Below are positions 1-8,701 of a DNA stretch of 64,000 nt, in pieces (the first letter of the stretch is position 1; each line of letters starts with the position of its first letter). This DNA is from Xanthomonas sontii (GTDB lineage Bacteria > Pseudomonadota > Gammaproteobacteria > Xanthomonadales > Xanthomonadaceae), in contig NZ_CP132342.1 of NCBI RefSeq assembly GCF_040529055.1, forward strand, positions 496,001 to 560,000. The letters run 5' to 3'. Under the pieces are notes generated by a model. It did not search any database and was not told the origin of the DNA. It saw nothing but the letters and a program-made list of their open reading frames with translations. Made by a program: the position numbers and the translations under genes.

Positions 1-645
<645 letters not shown>

Positions 646-1017
646 GCGGGCGCATGCGCTCAGGGTGGAAGGCGCGTTCGCGCGGGGATCGGCGGTGGTC
701 ACGCAGGTGGTCGCTGGCGATGCCGGCGCTAGTGTGCCCGGCGGTGGACTCCACGACCGGCTCCGCGGACGCGCTCGCTGCGACGGCCTCCGCTTTTGCT
801 GCTGCTCTTGCTCCTGCATTTGCTCTTGCTCTGCCTTTGACTTACCGGGTCCCCTCGGCGCGGCAGCCGCGGCGGGGAAAAACCCGAAGGGCGGCGCACA
901 TGGATGTGCGCCGTTCGCGGCAGGGGCAGGATGCCCCTTCCGCGAATCCCCGCCGTGGCTGCGGACCCGGAGCGCGCAGCGCGGAGGGCGCGCTGCGGGG
1001 TGTGCTTTCTTTTGGTT

Positions 1018-1045
1018 ACTTTTCTTTGCACAAGCAAAGAAAAGT
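1018..1045. repeat. Perfect 12-bp hairpin, left arm of composite element
   Basis: ACTTTTCTTTGC at 1018-1029 pairs with GCAAAGAAAAGT at 1034-1045 across a 4-base ACAA loop. A near copy (1260-1286, loop TCGC) sits in the opposite arm. On its own it resembles a bidirectional terminator, but the flanking inverted repeat suggests it is part of the repeat element. Confidence 0.7.
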
Positions 1046-1107
1046 GACTCGCCGCCAGGCGAAAGCTTTGCTCTTGCACTTGCTGCCAGGGTGGCGGCCG
1101 CTGAATC

Positions 1108-1173
1108 GTAGGAGCGGCTTTAGCCGCGACAGGCAAAACCGATCATGTGTGTCGCGGCTGAAGCCGCTCCTAC
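1108..1173. repeat. REPIN: two opposed GTAG-type REP palindromes
   Basis: A 23-base unit beginning GTAGGAGCGGCTTTAGCC (1108-1130) and its inverted copy (1151-1173) match at 22 of 23 positions and enclose a 20-base spacer. Each unit starts with GTAG followed by an imperfect palindrome, the signature of REP elements mobilised by RAYT (TnpA-REP) proteins. No RAYT gene is in this window. The pair sits in the loop of the larger palindrome. Confidence 0.75.
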
Positions 1174-1504
1174 AGCCGTTCTCGTCCGATAGACAAGCTT
1201 CAAGCAACAGCAGTAGCAACAGCAAAAGCTTTAAAGGCTTTCGCCCTTGCGGGCGAGTTACTTTTCTTTGCTCGCGCAAAGAAAAGGTAACCAAAAGAAA
1301 GCGCGCCCTGCCTCGCGCCCTCCGCGCTGCGCGCTCCGGGTCCGCGTCCATCACAGGGATCCGCGGAAGGGGCATCCTGCCCCTGCCGCGGACGGCGCAC
1401 GTCCCTGTGCGCCGCCCCTTCGGGGTTTTTCCCCGCGATGGCCGCCGCTTCGGAAGGGAACCCGGTAAATCAAAAGCCAAAGCGACAGCCAAGGCCAGAG
1501 CCAA

Positions 1505-1550
<46 letters not shown>

Positions 1551-1636
1551 AAGCATCGCGCACAGCTACGTGCGTTTCGCACAACTGCTCGCTCAGCAAC
1601 CGCAGCACCCCTGACCTCATTTCCAGGCACCCGACC

Positions 1637-3646
1637 ATGGCCACCCCCGACCTGCCGACCTTCGACAAGATCCTCATCGCCAATCGCGGCGAGATCGCCT
1701 GCCGGGTGATCGCCACCTGCCGCAAGCTCGGCATCGCCACCGTGGCCGTGTACTCCGATGCCGATCGCGACGCGCGCCACGTGCGCCTGGCCGACGAGGC
1801 CGTGTACATCGGTGCCGCGCCGGCACGCGAGAGCTACCTGCTCGGCGAGCGCATCCTCGAGGCCGCGCAACGCAGCGGCGCGCAGGCCATCCACCCCGGG
1901 TACGGCTTCCTGTCCGAGAACGCCGAGTTCGCCGAAGCCTGCGCCGCGCGCGGGCTGGTGTTCATCGGGCCGCCGCCGGCGGCGATCCGCGCCATGGGCG
2001 ACAAGAGCGCGGCCAAGGCGCTGATGCAGGCGGCCGGGGTGCCGCTGACGCCGGGTTACCACGGCGAGCAGCAGGATGCGGACTTCCTGCGCGCGCAGGC
2101 CGCGGCCATCGGCTACCCGGTGCTGATCAAGGCCAGCGCCGGTGGTGGCGGCAAGGGCATGCGTCGGGTCGATCGCGATGAGGACTTTGCCGCCGCGCTC
2201 GCCGCCTGCCAGCGCGAGGCGCAGGCCGCGTTCGGCAATGCGCACGTGCTGGTGGAGAAGTACGTGCTGCGGCCGCGGCACATCGAGATCCAGGTGTTCG
2301 GCGACAGCCACGGCGAACTGGTCTACCTGTTCGAACGCGACTGCTCGGTGCAGCGCCGCCACCAGAAGGTGCTGGAGGAAGCCCCCGCGCCAGGCATGGA
2401 CGCGACGCGGCGTGCGGCGATGGGCCAGGCCGCGGTGGAGGCGGCGCGTGCGGTGGGCTACGTCGGCGCCGGCACCGTGGAGTTCATCGTCGCGCCCGAT
2501 GGCGCGTTCTACTTCATGGAAATGAACACCCGCCTGCAAGTGGAGCATCCGGTCACCGAGTGCATCACCGGCACCGACCTGGTGGAGTGGCAGTTGCGCG
2601 TGGCCGCCGGGCAGCCGCTGCCGCAGCGCCAGCACGAACTGGCGATCCACGGCCACGCGCTGGAAGCGCGGCTGTACGCCGAAGACCCGGCGCGCGGTTT
2701 CCTGCCCTCGATCGGCACGCTGCAGCATCTGCGCCTGCCCGCCGCCGACGCGCATACGCGGGTCGATGCCGGCGTCGAGCAGGGCGATGTGATCGGCCCG
2801 CACTACGATCCGATGATCGCCAAGCTGATCGTCTGGGATGTGACCCGCGAGCGCGCGCTGCGGCGCATGCAGGCGGCGCTGGCGGCGTGCCAGGTGGTCG
2901 GCGTGTCGACCAATGCCGCGTTCCTGCAGCGCCTGGTCGGCACCAGCGCGTTCGCGCAGGCGGACCTGGACACCGCACTGATCGAACGCGAGCACGCCGC
3001 CTTGTTCGACACCCCCGTCCCGACCACCGACGCGCTGTGGAGCCTGGCGGCGCTGGCCTGGCAACTGCACGAGCACGCGCCAGCGGCCGAGGCTGCCGAT
3101 CCGCACTCGCCGTGGGACCTGCGCGACGGCTGGCGGCTGGGCGCGCCGGCGCCGCGTGCGCTGACCCTGCAGCACGGCGAAACGCAACGCACGTTGCAGC
3201 TGACCGCGCATGCCGGCGGCTGGCGGATCCACGCCGCGCCGGCGCAGGAGCCGCTCGAGGCGAGCGGCCAGTTGCGCGACGGGCGCCTGTCCGCGTTTCT
3301 CGGCACACAGCGGGTGCAGGCCGATGCGGTGTTCGCCGGCACGCAGCTGCACCTGTTCGTCGACGGCCACGGCTACCTGTTCGAACGCCACGACCCGGTG
3401 GCCGAGGCCGACCAGCCGGCGGTGGAAGGCGGCGGCCTGACCGCGCCGATGCCGGGGCGCATCGTCGCCCTGCTGGTCGCGCCCGGCACCCAGGTGCGCC
3501 GCGGCACGCCGCTGCTGGTGCTGGAGGCGATGAAGATGGAGCACACCCTGCAGGCGCCGGCCGATGGCACCGTGCAGAGCTTTCGCGTGCGCGAGGGCGA
3601 GCTGGTCGGCGACGGCGTGGCGCTGCTGGACTTCGAAGCGGCCTGA
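1637..3646 (+). CDS. liuD: Methylcrotonyl-CoA carboxylase alpha subunit (biotin carboxylase/carrier)
   Basis: This 669-residue protein carboxylates its own biotin using ATP and bicarbonate and feeds the beta subunit in leucine catabolism. The N-terminal biotin carboxylase domain (about 1-450) begins FDKILIANRGEIACRVI and contains the ATP-grasp glycine loop KASAGGGGKGMR and the catalytic region EMNTRLQVEHPVTE. A variable middle segment follows (about 450-595). The C-terminal biotinyl domain carries EAMKMEH, with K633 as the biotinylated lysine. Length and order are typical of MCC alpha. The ATG at 1637 is the first start before the conserved N-terminus. Its upstream region is the repeat element, so the promoter position is uncertain. 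Confidence 0.95.
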   Translation: MATPDLPTFDKILIANRGEIACRVIATCRKLGIATVAVYSDADRDARHVRLADEAVYIGAAPARESYLLGERILEAAQRSGAQAIHPGYGFLSENAEFAEACAARGLVFIGPPPAAIRAMGDKSAAKALMQAAGVPLTPGYHGEQQDADFLRAQAAAIGYPVLIKASAGGGGKGMRRVDRDEDFAAALAACQREAQAAFGNAHVLVEKYVLRPRHIEIQVFGDSHGELVYLFERDCSVQRRHQKVLEEAPAPGMDATRRAAMGQAAVEAARAVGYVGAGTVEFIVAPDGAFYFMEMNTRLQVEHPVTECITGTDLVEWQLRVAAGQPLPQRQHELAIHGHALEARLYAEDPARGFLPSIGTLQHLRLPAADAHTRVDAGVEQGDVIGPHYDPMIAKLIVWDVTRERALRRMQAALAACQVVGVSTNAAFLQRLVGTSAFAQADLDTALIEREHAALFDTPVPTTDALWSLAALAWQLHEHAPAAEAADPHSPWDLRDGWRLGAPAPRALTLQHGETQRTLQLTAHAGGWRIHAAPAQEPLEASGQLRDGRLSAFLGTQRVQADAVFAGTQLHLFVDGHGYLFERHDPVAEADQPAVEGGGLTAPMPGRIVALLVAPGTQVRRGTPLLVLEAMKMEHTLQAPADGTVQSFRVREGELVGDGVALLDFEAA

Positions 3647-3658
3647 GCGTCGCCGCCC

Positions 3659-3691
3659 GCCAAGCCGCGGTCGCCAAGGCCGCGGCTTGGC
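3659..3691. terminator. Perfect 12-bp hairpin after liuD
   Basis: GCCAAGCCGCGG (3659-3670) and CCGCGGCTTGGC (3680-3691) form a perfect stem with a 9-base loop, 12 bases after the liuD stop. No T-tract follows, so this may be a 3'-stabilising structure or a weak or Rho-assisted terminator rather than a classical intrinsic one. Confidence 0.55.
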
Positions 3692-3728
3692 GTCACACTC
3701 GGCGCTGGTCCATCGTCCTGCACGCGCC

Positions 3729-4466
3729 ATGAAACTCACCGCCCACGTTCTCGACGGCCACACCCTCGACGTGCGCCCTGCGCCGCGCGAGCGGCCGTGG
3801 ATGGACCAGACCGCCGAGCGCTACGCCTACCGCTGCCTGCCGCTGGACATCGCCAACGCGCATGGCTGGGAACTGCTGTGCCAGAGCGCGTTCGAGGCCG
3901 AGTGGAACGGCGGCAACGCGCTCGACGACCTGCGCGTGCAGCCGGCACCTGGGACGCACGCGCCGGCGGTCAGCCACTTCGGCTATGGCGTGCTCACCTT
4001 CCACGTGCCGTGCCTGTTCCGCACCGAGGCCGGCGTGGACCTGTACGTCACTGCACCGGTGAATCGGCCCAAGGACGGCATCGCCGGGCTCACCGGGCTG
4101 ATCGAGACCGACTGGAGTCCGTACACCTTCACCATGAACTGGCAGTTCACCCGGCCCGGCCGGGTCCGGTTCGAGGCCGGCGAGCCGTTCTGCCACTTCT
4201 TCCCGGTGCAGCGACGGGTGCTGGCCGAGACCGAACCGCGCTGGCAGCCGTTGTCGCAGACGCCGGAGCTGGAGCGCGAGCACCAGGCGTGGATGCGCAG
4301 CCGTGGCCAGTTCCTGCACGACCTGGAACAGCCCGATTCCGACGCCAGCCGCGAAGGCTGGCAGCGCAGCTATTTCCGCGGACCGGCGCCGGGGCAGTGC
4401 CCGGCCGGCGTGGAGCACCGGGTGAAACTGCGGTTGGCGCCGTTCACCCGCGACGAAGATGGCTGA
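3729..4466 (+). CDS. DUF6065 family protein
   Basis: This 245-residue soluble protein lacks a signal peptide or membrane segment. It resembles, from memory, the DUF6065 family: an N-terminal region with RFAYRCLPLDIANAHGWE-like wording (here ERYAYRCLPLDIANAHGWEL), a central SHFGYGVLTFHVPCLFRTE, then APVNRPKDGIAGLTGLIETD and EPFCHFFPVQ. The biochemical role of this family is not known to me. The frame stays open upstream, but the ATG at 3729 starts just before the conserved sequence and lies after the liuD hairpin, so I chose it. It stands alone between the carboxylase genes and a reverse-strand gene, so context says little about its job. Confidence 0.8.
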   Translation: MKLTAHVLDGHTLDVRPAPRERPWMDQTAERYAYRCLPLDIANAHGWELLCQSAFEAEWNGGNALDDLRVQPAPGTHAPAVSHFGYGVLTFHVPCLFRTEAGVDLYVTAPVNRPKDGIAGLTGLIETDWSPYTFTMNWQFTRPGRVRFEAGEPFCHFFPVQRRVLAETEPRWQPLSQTPELEREHQAWMRSRGQFLHDLEQPDSDASREGWQRSYFRGPAPGQCPAGVEHRVKLRLAPFTRDEDG

Positions 4467-4597
4467 AATCGCGCCTACGCACCCCCGAGGTGTGGCATCG
4501 ACCGCATAAGTCACTAGCTAACTTGGCGCATGCAGCCGCGTGCGGAGAAAGACATCGAAGTCGACCCGCCAGGCCACACCGGTGTTCGATGAAAACG

Positions 4598-4984
4598 TCA
4601 ACTGGCATGCGGCCATTTGGCCGGCCGGCCTGCCCGGATGTAATCGAGGTATTCGGACTGTACGACGCCTGCATTCACCCAGCGGCCGGTATCGGCCGCC
4701 AGTGCTGCATGTGCATAGGCAAGCGCGCCTTGCGGATCGGCGAATGTGGCTACCGGCGCTTCCGGCCCGTCTGGTTCGAGGCACGGGAAGTCGTACAGAT
4801 CCAGATAGAGCTCGCTGCCGATATCCTCGACGTCGTGCACCCAGATCTGTATCGCTCCTTTGCAGGGGCGCAGCTCGAGGTGACGAATGCACTGCTTGCC
4901 CTGGTCACTGCGGCCAAGGAACTGCTCCACTGACTTTCCACGACGAAACGCCGCGGGAATATCGATCGCTGCAAGATATCGCAC
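4598..4984 (-). CDS. Hypothetical protein (128 aa)
   Basis: This is a small acidic soluble protein whose composition looks like genuine coding rather than an antisense shadow: it is rich in D/E and aromatic residues (for example QIWVHDVEDIGSELYLDLYD) with a low arginine share. I do not recognise the family. No signal peptide or membrane helix is visible. It is convergent with the DUF6065 gene and its base composition is somewhat lower in GC than its neighbours, which is compatible with an accessory gene. It begins MRYLAAIDIPAAFRRGKS. Confidence 0.65.
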   Translation of the reverse strand: MRYLAAIDIPAAFRRGKSVEQFLGRSDQGKQCIRHLELRPCKGAIQIWVHDVEDIGSELYLDLYDFPCLEPDGPEAPVATFADPQGALAYAHAALAADTGRWVNAGVVQSEYLDYIRAGRPAKWPHAS

Positions 4985-5051
4985 GTTGGATTGGCACCCA
5001 GTCTGAGCCTCATTGGAAAGGATAGCGGCTTACGCAAGCCGACCATGCCCC

Positions 5052-5591
5052 CTAATGGCACCACTGCCGTTCGCACGGCACGCCGTCGTGGTTGCCGTCC
5101 ATCTCCACACCCGGGCAGTGCTGCAGGAAGTACACCGCTTCGTCGCACGAGGTCATCTGCGCGCAGTGCGTGCGGCCGTCGCAGTGGAAGGCAGGCGCCG
5201 TCGTGGGCGCGGTGGGCGCTGACGACACCGGCGCCGAGGGTACCGCAGGGCTTGCCTGCGGTGCCGCCACGAAGCGCAGCGCCGCGTAGGCCGCGATCGC
5301 GAGCACCGCCAGCAGCATCAACACGCCGAGCCAGAGACCGCGACGCGGACGCGGTGCCGCACGCGCGGGCGATGCAGGCGCCCGACCGGGACGCATCACC
5401 CGCATGGCCCGCGGCCGTCCCTGCGCGTCGTGCTCCAGGTCGAAGGAGATCAGTTCGCCCACCCGCGGGGGAATGCCGTCGGCAGGAAACGCCGCGCGTT
5501 GCACCTCGGCTTCGGTCTCACGATGGGCAAGGCGCACCCGGCCGCAGCCGCGCTCCTCGCTCCACTGAATCAAGGTCCCGTGCGTGCGCAT
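5052..5591 (-). CDS. Cold-shock-fold/excalibur-domain membrane protein
   Basis: The 179-residue protein has three parts. Residues 1-~68 (GTLIQWSEERGCGRVRLAH ... GELISFDLEHDAQGRPRA) look like a cold-shock OB fold as found at the N-terminus of DUF1294-type proteins. Residues ~86-108 form one transmembrane helix. After a Pro/Ala/Ser linker, residues ~137-179 form an excalibur (extracellular calcium-binding) domain with CDGRTHC ... DGNHDGVPCE, which has the DxDxDG-type ligand spacing and paired cysteines. The likely topology is OB fold inside and calcium-binding domain in the periplasm. The start at 5591 precedes the OB fold directly. Function is unknown. Confidence 0.8.
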   Translation of the reverse strand: MRTHGTLIQWSEERGCGRVRLAHRETEAEVQRAAFPADGIPPRVGELISFDLEHDAQGRPRAMRVMRPGRAPASPARAAPRPRRGLWLGVLMLLAVLAIAAYAALRFVAAPQASPAVPSAPVSSAPTAPTTAPAFHCDGRTHCAQMTSCDEAVYFLQHCPGVEMDGNHDGVPCERQWCH

Positions 5592-6319
5592 GGCGTCACC
5601 GCAAGAAAGTGCATCGCCGCGGTGGACGCCGCCGTGCCCGGTGCGTCCACCGTCCCCACCGCGCCTGCTCCCGCCAGGCGCGGCCCCGCGTGCAGCATGC
5701 CATGGCTGTGGCCTGCGTGCCGAGCGGCCACCTGCTGCAGGCGCGTTCGCGCGACGGCCGGTCAGCCACGCGCCGCGGCGACGCCGGCGGTCGCAACTGT
5801 CTACCACCGGCGGCGCGGCGCTCGCTAGAGTCCGAAGCGTCGAGCAACGCCGACGCCCGCTCCCACGCGCGGTTGGCGATCGACGCGCAACCCGGCATCG
5901 CGGCCGCCGCAGGGCGCCGCCCCCGCAGCATTCGTCCCCCGATGCTGCCCTGCCGGGCCCGCGCGTTTCCCCCACGCTCGACGCGACAACCGTCTTCAAC
6001 GCAGTTGCCTTCCACACGGGGTCAGGAGAGCGACATGGACATGTCTTCGGTCCGCTAGGCCGTTTCACGCATCCACAGCAGCGCCGCCGCGTCTCCACGG
6101 TGGCGGTGGATGCTGCACTTCCCATCGCGTCTCTCGCTTCGTCTGCGCGCGCAGGCGGATGCGTACGCCCGTGCCTGCGCGCGGCCCTGGTGCGACGGGG
6201 CTCCTTTCACCGCGGCCGCGCAGCAGCGCGGGCGTGCGGCCGGTCCGGGGCCAGGGGATGTCCGGACACAGGACGCGGCATCGCCCGCACGCACCGACGC
6301 ACACGACCGGAGGTCCATC
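5592..6319. other. 728-bp region between divergent genes, no supported gene
   Basis: The region lies between the start of the excalibur gene (reverse) and the start of the mono-haem protein (forward). It must hold both promoters. Long open frames cross it on several strands but their products are Arg/Ala/Pro-rich and lack recognisable domains. A 7-codon ORF with a good AGGAGA ribosome site (ATG at 6035) is present, but nothing supports it as a gene. Confidence 0.5.
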
Positions 6320-7663
6320 ATGCAACTGCCTCATCCGCGCATTCTCGCCATCGCCACCGTGCTGACCCTTGCCAGCGGCGCCGCCTCCGCCGGGCGCTTT
6401 CCGGATTTCGGCTACGCGCCGCCCTCTACGTACAAGGGGCCGCTGTTCCAGCTCAGCCAGGACTATCCGCAGCAACCGCCCAGCGGCCCGTTGCCGGCGT
6501 TCTTCCAGAAGCTGCCCAAGCCGCTGAGCAACAACTTCGAAGCCTGGCGCGGCTACGCCGATGCCGTGAAGGCCTACTGCCTGGAAGGCAACGTCGAAAG
6601 CGACTGGTACGTGCAGAACAACAAGGTGCGGCGCTGGTATCACGCGCCCTGGCAGCACTACGGCCCGCTCGGACGCGAAGGCGTGCATGGGCTGACCAAG
6701 GAAGCGCAAATCCAGGTCAAGCAACTGGCGCCGACCCAGCTCACCACCGGTCAGACCTTCGCGGTCGGCATCTACAACGATGTCGGCGCCTACACCTTCG
6801 GCCAGGTGTGGAAGGATCCGCAGAACCCGGATCCGAGCTTCACCACCAAGCCCAACACCTTCCGCGACGGCACCGTGGTGTGCAAGGCGCTGTTCGCCGA
6901 CGTGGACCTGAGCCAGGTGCCGTTCCTGCAGAACCCGGTGCTGTGGAACGCCTGGGTCACCAACAGCTTCAAGTCCGCCGACCGCGCGTTCAAGCAGGTG
7001 GCGCTGATCCAGATGGATTTCGCCGTGCGCGACAGCCGCGTGCCCGGCACCGGCTGGATCTTCGGCACCTTCCAGTACAACGGCGCGGTCAGCGGCAAGC
7101 CCGGCTGGCAGAACCTGGTGCCGGTGGGCGTGATGTTCGGCAACGATCCGCAGAACACCGGCGACGACTACACCAACAAGCAGCCGACCCAGACCCGGAT
7201 CAATCCGCGCATCCTGCAGTCGGCGATCAACGCCAGGCCGGAACTGCCGCCGACCCACCTGGGCTGGAACGGCCGCCTCAACGGCCCGGTGGACAATCCG
7301 ATCAGCTCCTGCATGAGCTGCCACATGACCGCCGAATCGCCGCAGCTCTCGCCGATGAACCCCACCTTCCAGGCGCCGGACAAGGTGCCGCCGGTCGGTT
7401 CCAAGGAATGGATGCGCTGGTTCCAGAACATCCCGGCCGGACAGCCGTTCGACGCCGCGGCCAAGAGCACCGACTACAGCCTGCAGCTGGCCGGCGGCAT
7501 CGCCAACTTCTACGACTGGAAGTGCACCCAGGATGGCGTGTTCGTCAGCGGCGGCAACCTGTGCGAGCAGAGCAAGACCTCGCTGAAGCTGATGCGCTCC
7601 ACCACGCCACCGCCGACCGTGTACCCGGTCGAGCGTGGGGTGAGCAACCAGGAGCTGGAGTAA
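6320..7663 (+). CDS. Secreted mono-haem cytochrome c-like protein
   Basis: This 447-residue protein starts with a signal peptide (MQLPHPRILAIATVLTLASG, cleavage after ASA), so it is exported. It contains a single CxxCH haem-binding motif, C331-M-S-C334-H335, in its C-terminal half, within a segment ending SCHMTAESPQLSP. The N-terminal two thirds match no enzyme I can name. A GGAGG-like ribosome site (about 6309-6313) precedes the ATG at 6320 at good spacing, which fixes the start. It stands alone, with no other respiratory gene beside it. I infer a periplasmic electron-transfer or haem-dependent role; whether haem is really attached is untested. Confidence 0.75.
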   Translation: MQLPHPRILAIATVLTLASGAASAGRFPDFGYAPPSTYKGPLFQLSQDYPQQPPSGPLPAFFQKLPKPLSNNFEAWRGYADAVKAYCLEGNVESDWYVQNNKVRRWYHAPWQHYGPLGREGVHGLTKEAQIQVKQLAPTQLTTGQTFAVGIYNDVGAYTFGQVWKDPQNPDPSFTTKPNTFRDGTVVCKALFADVDLSQVPFLQNPVLWNAWVTNSFKSADRAFKQVALIQMDFAVRDSRVPGTGWIFGTFQYNGAVSGKPGWQNLVPVGVMFGNDPQNTGDDYTNKQPTQTRINPRILQSAINARPELPPTHLGWNGRLNGPVDNPISSCMSCHMTAESPQLSPMNPTFQAPDKVPPVGSKEWMRWFQNIPAGQPFDAAAKSTDYSLQLAGGIANFYDWKCTQDGVFVSGGNLCEQSKTSLKLMRSTTPPPTVYPVERGVSNQELE

Positions 7664-7782
7664 GCACCGCAACACCGTGCCTGCCGCGTGCCGTCCGACG
7701 GCGCCGGCAGGCACGGCCTGTGCCGAGTGCGGCGCAAGGCGCAGGGATGAGCGGCGTCAGACGTGTTGCCGCCTGCGCTCGC

Positions 7783-8163
7783 TCAGCCGATCTGCTGACC
7801 GACCCACCAGGTCGTGCCGCCTGGGTCGCGAAAGCCGCCACGCCGGTCCGGATCGTCCTTCTGCACCGGCGCCTGCACCGCCGTGGCACCGGCAGCCAGT
7901 GCCCGCTGGTAGGTCGCATCCACATCGCGCACGTAGACGTGCACATGCGCCGGCACCGCCGGCCAGCCCTCGACCGCATCGCAGAACATCACCACGGTGT
8001 CGTCGATGCGCACCTCGCCGTGGGCGAGCAGGCCACCCTCGCCGGGAATCTGCCGCAAGGGTTCGGCGTCGAACACCGCGACCAGGAACGCGATGGTCCG
8101 CTGCGCGCCATCGACAATGAGATACGGCGAGACCGAGGTGTAGCGCTCTGGCTTGAACGACAT
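7783..8163 (-). CDS. VOC (glyoxalase/bleomycin-resistance) family, PhnB-like
   Basis: This 126-residue cytoplasmic protein has the paired beta-alpha-beta-beta-beta modules of the vicinal-oxygen-chelate fold. It starts YTSVSPYLIVDGAQRTIAFL, continues with GEVRIDDTVVMFCD and HVYVRDVDATYQRALAAGA, and ends with DRRGGFRDPGGTTWW. The DPxG(N/T)xW ending is typical of PhnB-like members. The frame is open 21 codons further upstream, but the ATG at 8163 is preceded by GGGAG at 6-base spacing and begins right before the fold, so I use it. Substrate cannot be told from sequence. Confidence 0.85.
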   Translation of the reverse strand: MSFKPERYTSVSPYLIVDGAQRTIAFLVAVFDAEPLRQIPGEGGLLAHGEVRIDDTVVMFCDAVEGWPAVPAHVHVYVRDVDATYQRALAAGATAVQAPVQKDDPDRRGGFRDPGGTTWWVGQQIG

Positions 8164-8277
8164 GAAGAACTCCCGAGGGTCGAGTGTCGCAGGCAGGTCG
8201 ACGTGTGCGGTGGTGAAGCGCCTCATGCAACGTGCGGCGATGCCAAAAGGCCACTGCGCCGCGGCGTGCCGCCGCGC

Positions 8278-8688
8278 TCACAGCGCGCACGTGCTGAGCC
8301 GCGCGGCCAGGGTAAAGGGGACCGTGCCCAAGTCGTCCAGGCCTTCGACATCGAACGCATACACGCCCCTGGCCACGAGCGTCAGTTGCCCGTCGCGCGA
8401 GAGGTTGAAGGTCAGCGTGTCGACATCGACCGGGTGGTGCGCGCCGGCCAGGTAAAGTGCGCCGTCGATGTAACCGTCCTGCGGGTTGCGTGGAAAGTCG
8501 AAGCGCTGGCCGGCCAGCTCGCCGAGCCTGAGCGATGGCAGCGCGATGCCGCCCAGGCGGATCGCGGTGTCCACGATCTCGCCGGCGTGCAGGAACGGGC
8601 GCAGCAGGATCTCCAGCGAGGCGGCGCCCGGGAGGCCGGACAGGATCGCGTGGCGCGGCTTCAATGCGCTGGGCGAGAACGTCGACAT
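8278..8688 (-). CDS. Hypothetical protein (136 aa)
   Basis: This soluble protein of unknown family has hydrophobic/polar alternation typical of beta-rich folds and contains DGYIDGALYLAGAHHPVDVD and LTLVARGVYAFDVEGLDDLG. No signal peptide is present. It lies 13 bases downstream of the Pat-like gene on the same strand, so it is probably cotranscribed with it. I cannot assign a role. Confidence 0.6.
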   Translation of the reverse strand: MSTFSPSALKPRHAILSGLPGAASLEILLRPFLHAGEIVDTAIRLGGIALPSLRLGELAGQRFDFPRNPQDGYIDGALYLAGAHHPVDVDTLTFNLSRDGQLTLVARGVYAFDVEGLDDLGTVPFTLAARLSTCAL

Positions 8689-8701
8689 CGCGGCGCCGTC
8701 C

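Noticed and set aside
6035..6058. Seven-codon ORF (MDMSSVR) with a good ribosome site
   Set aside because: It looks like a possible leader peptide, but there is no regulatory codon run, no attenuator hairpin and no amino-acid gene downstream.
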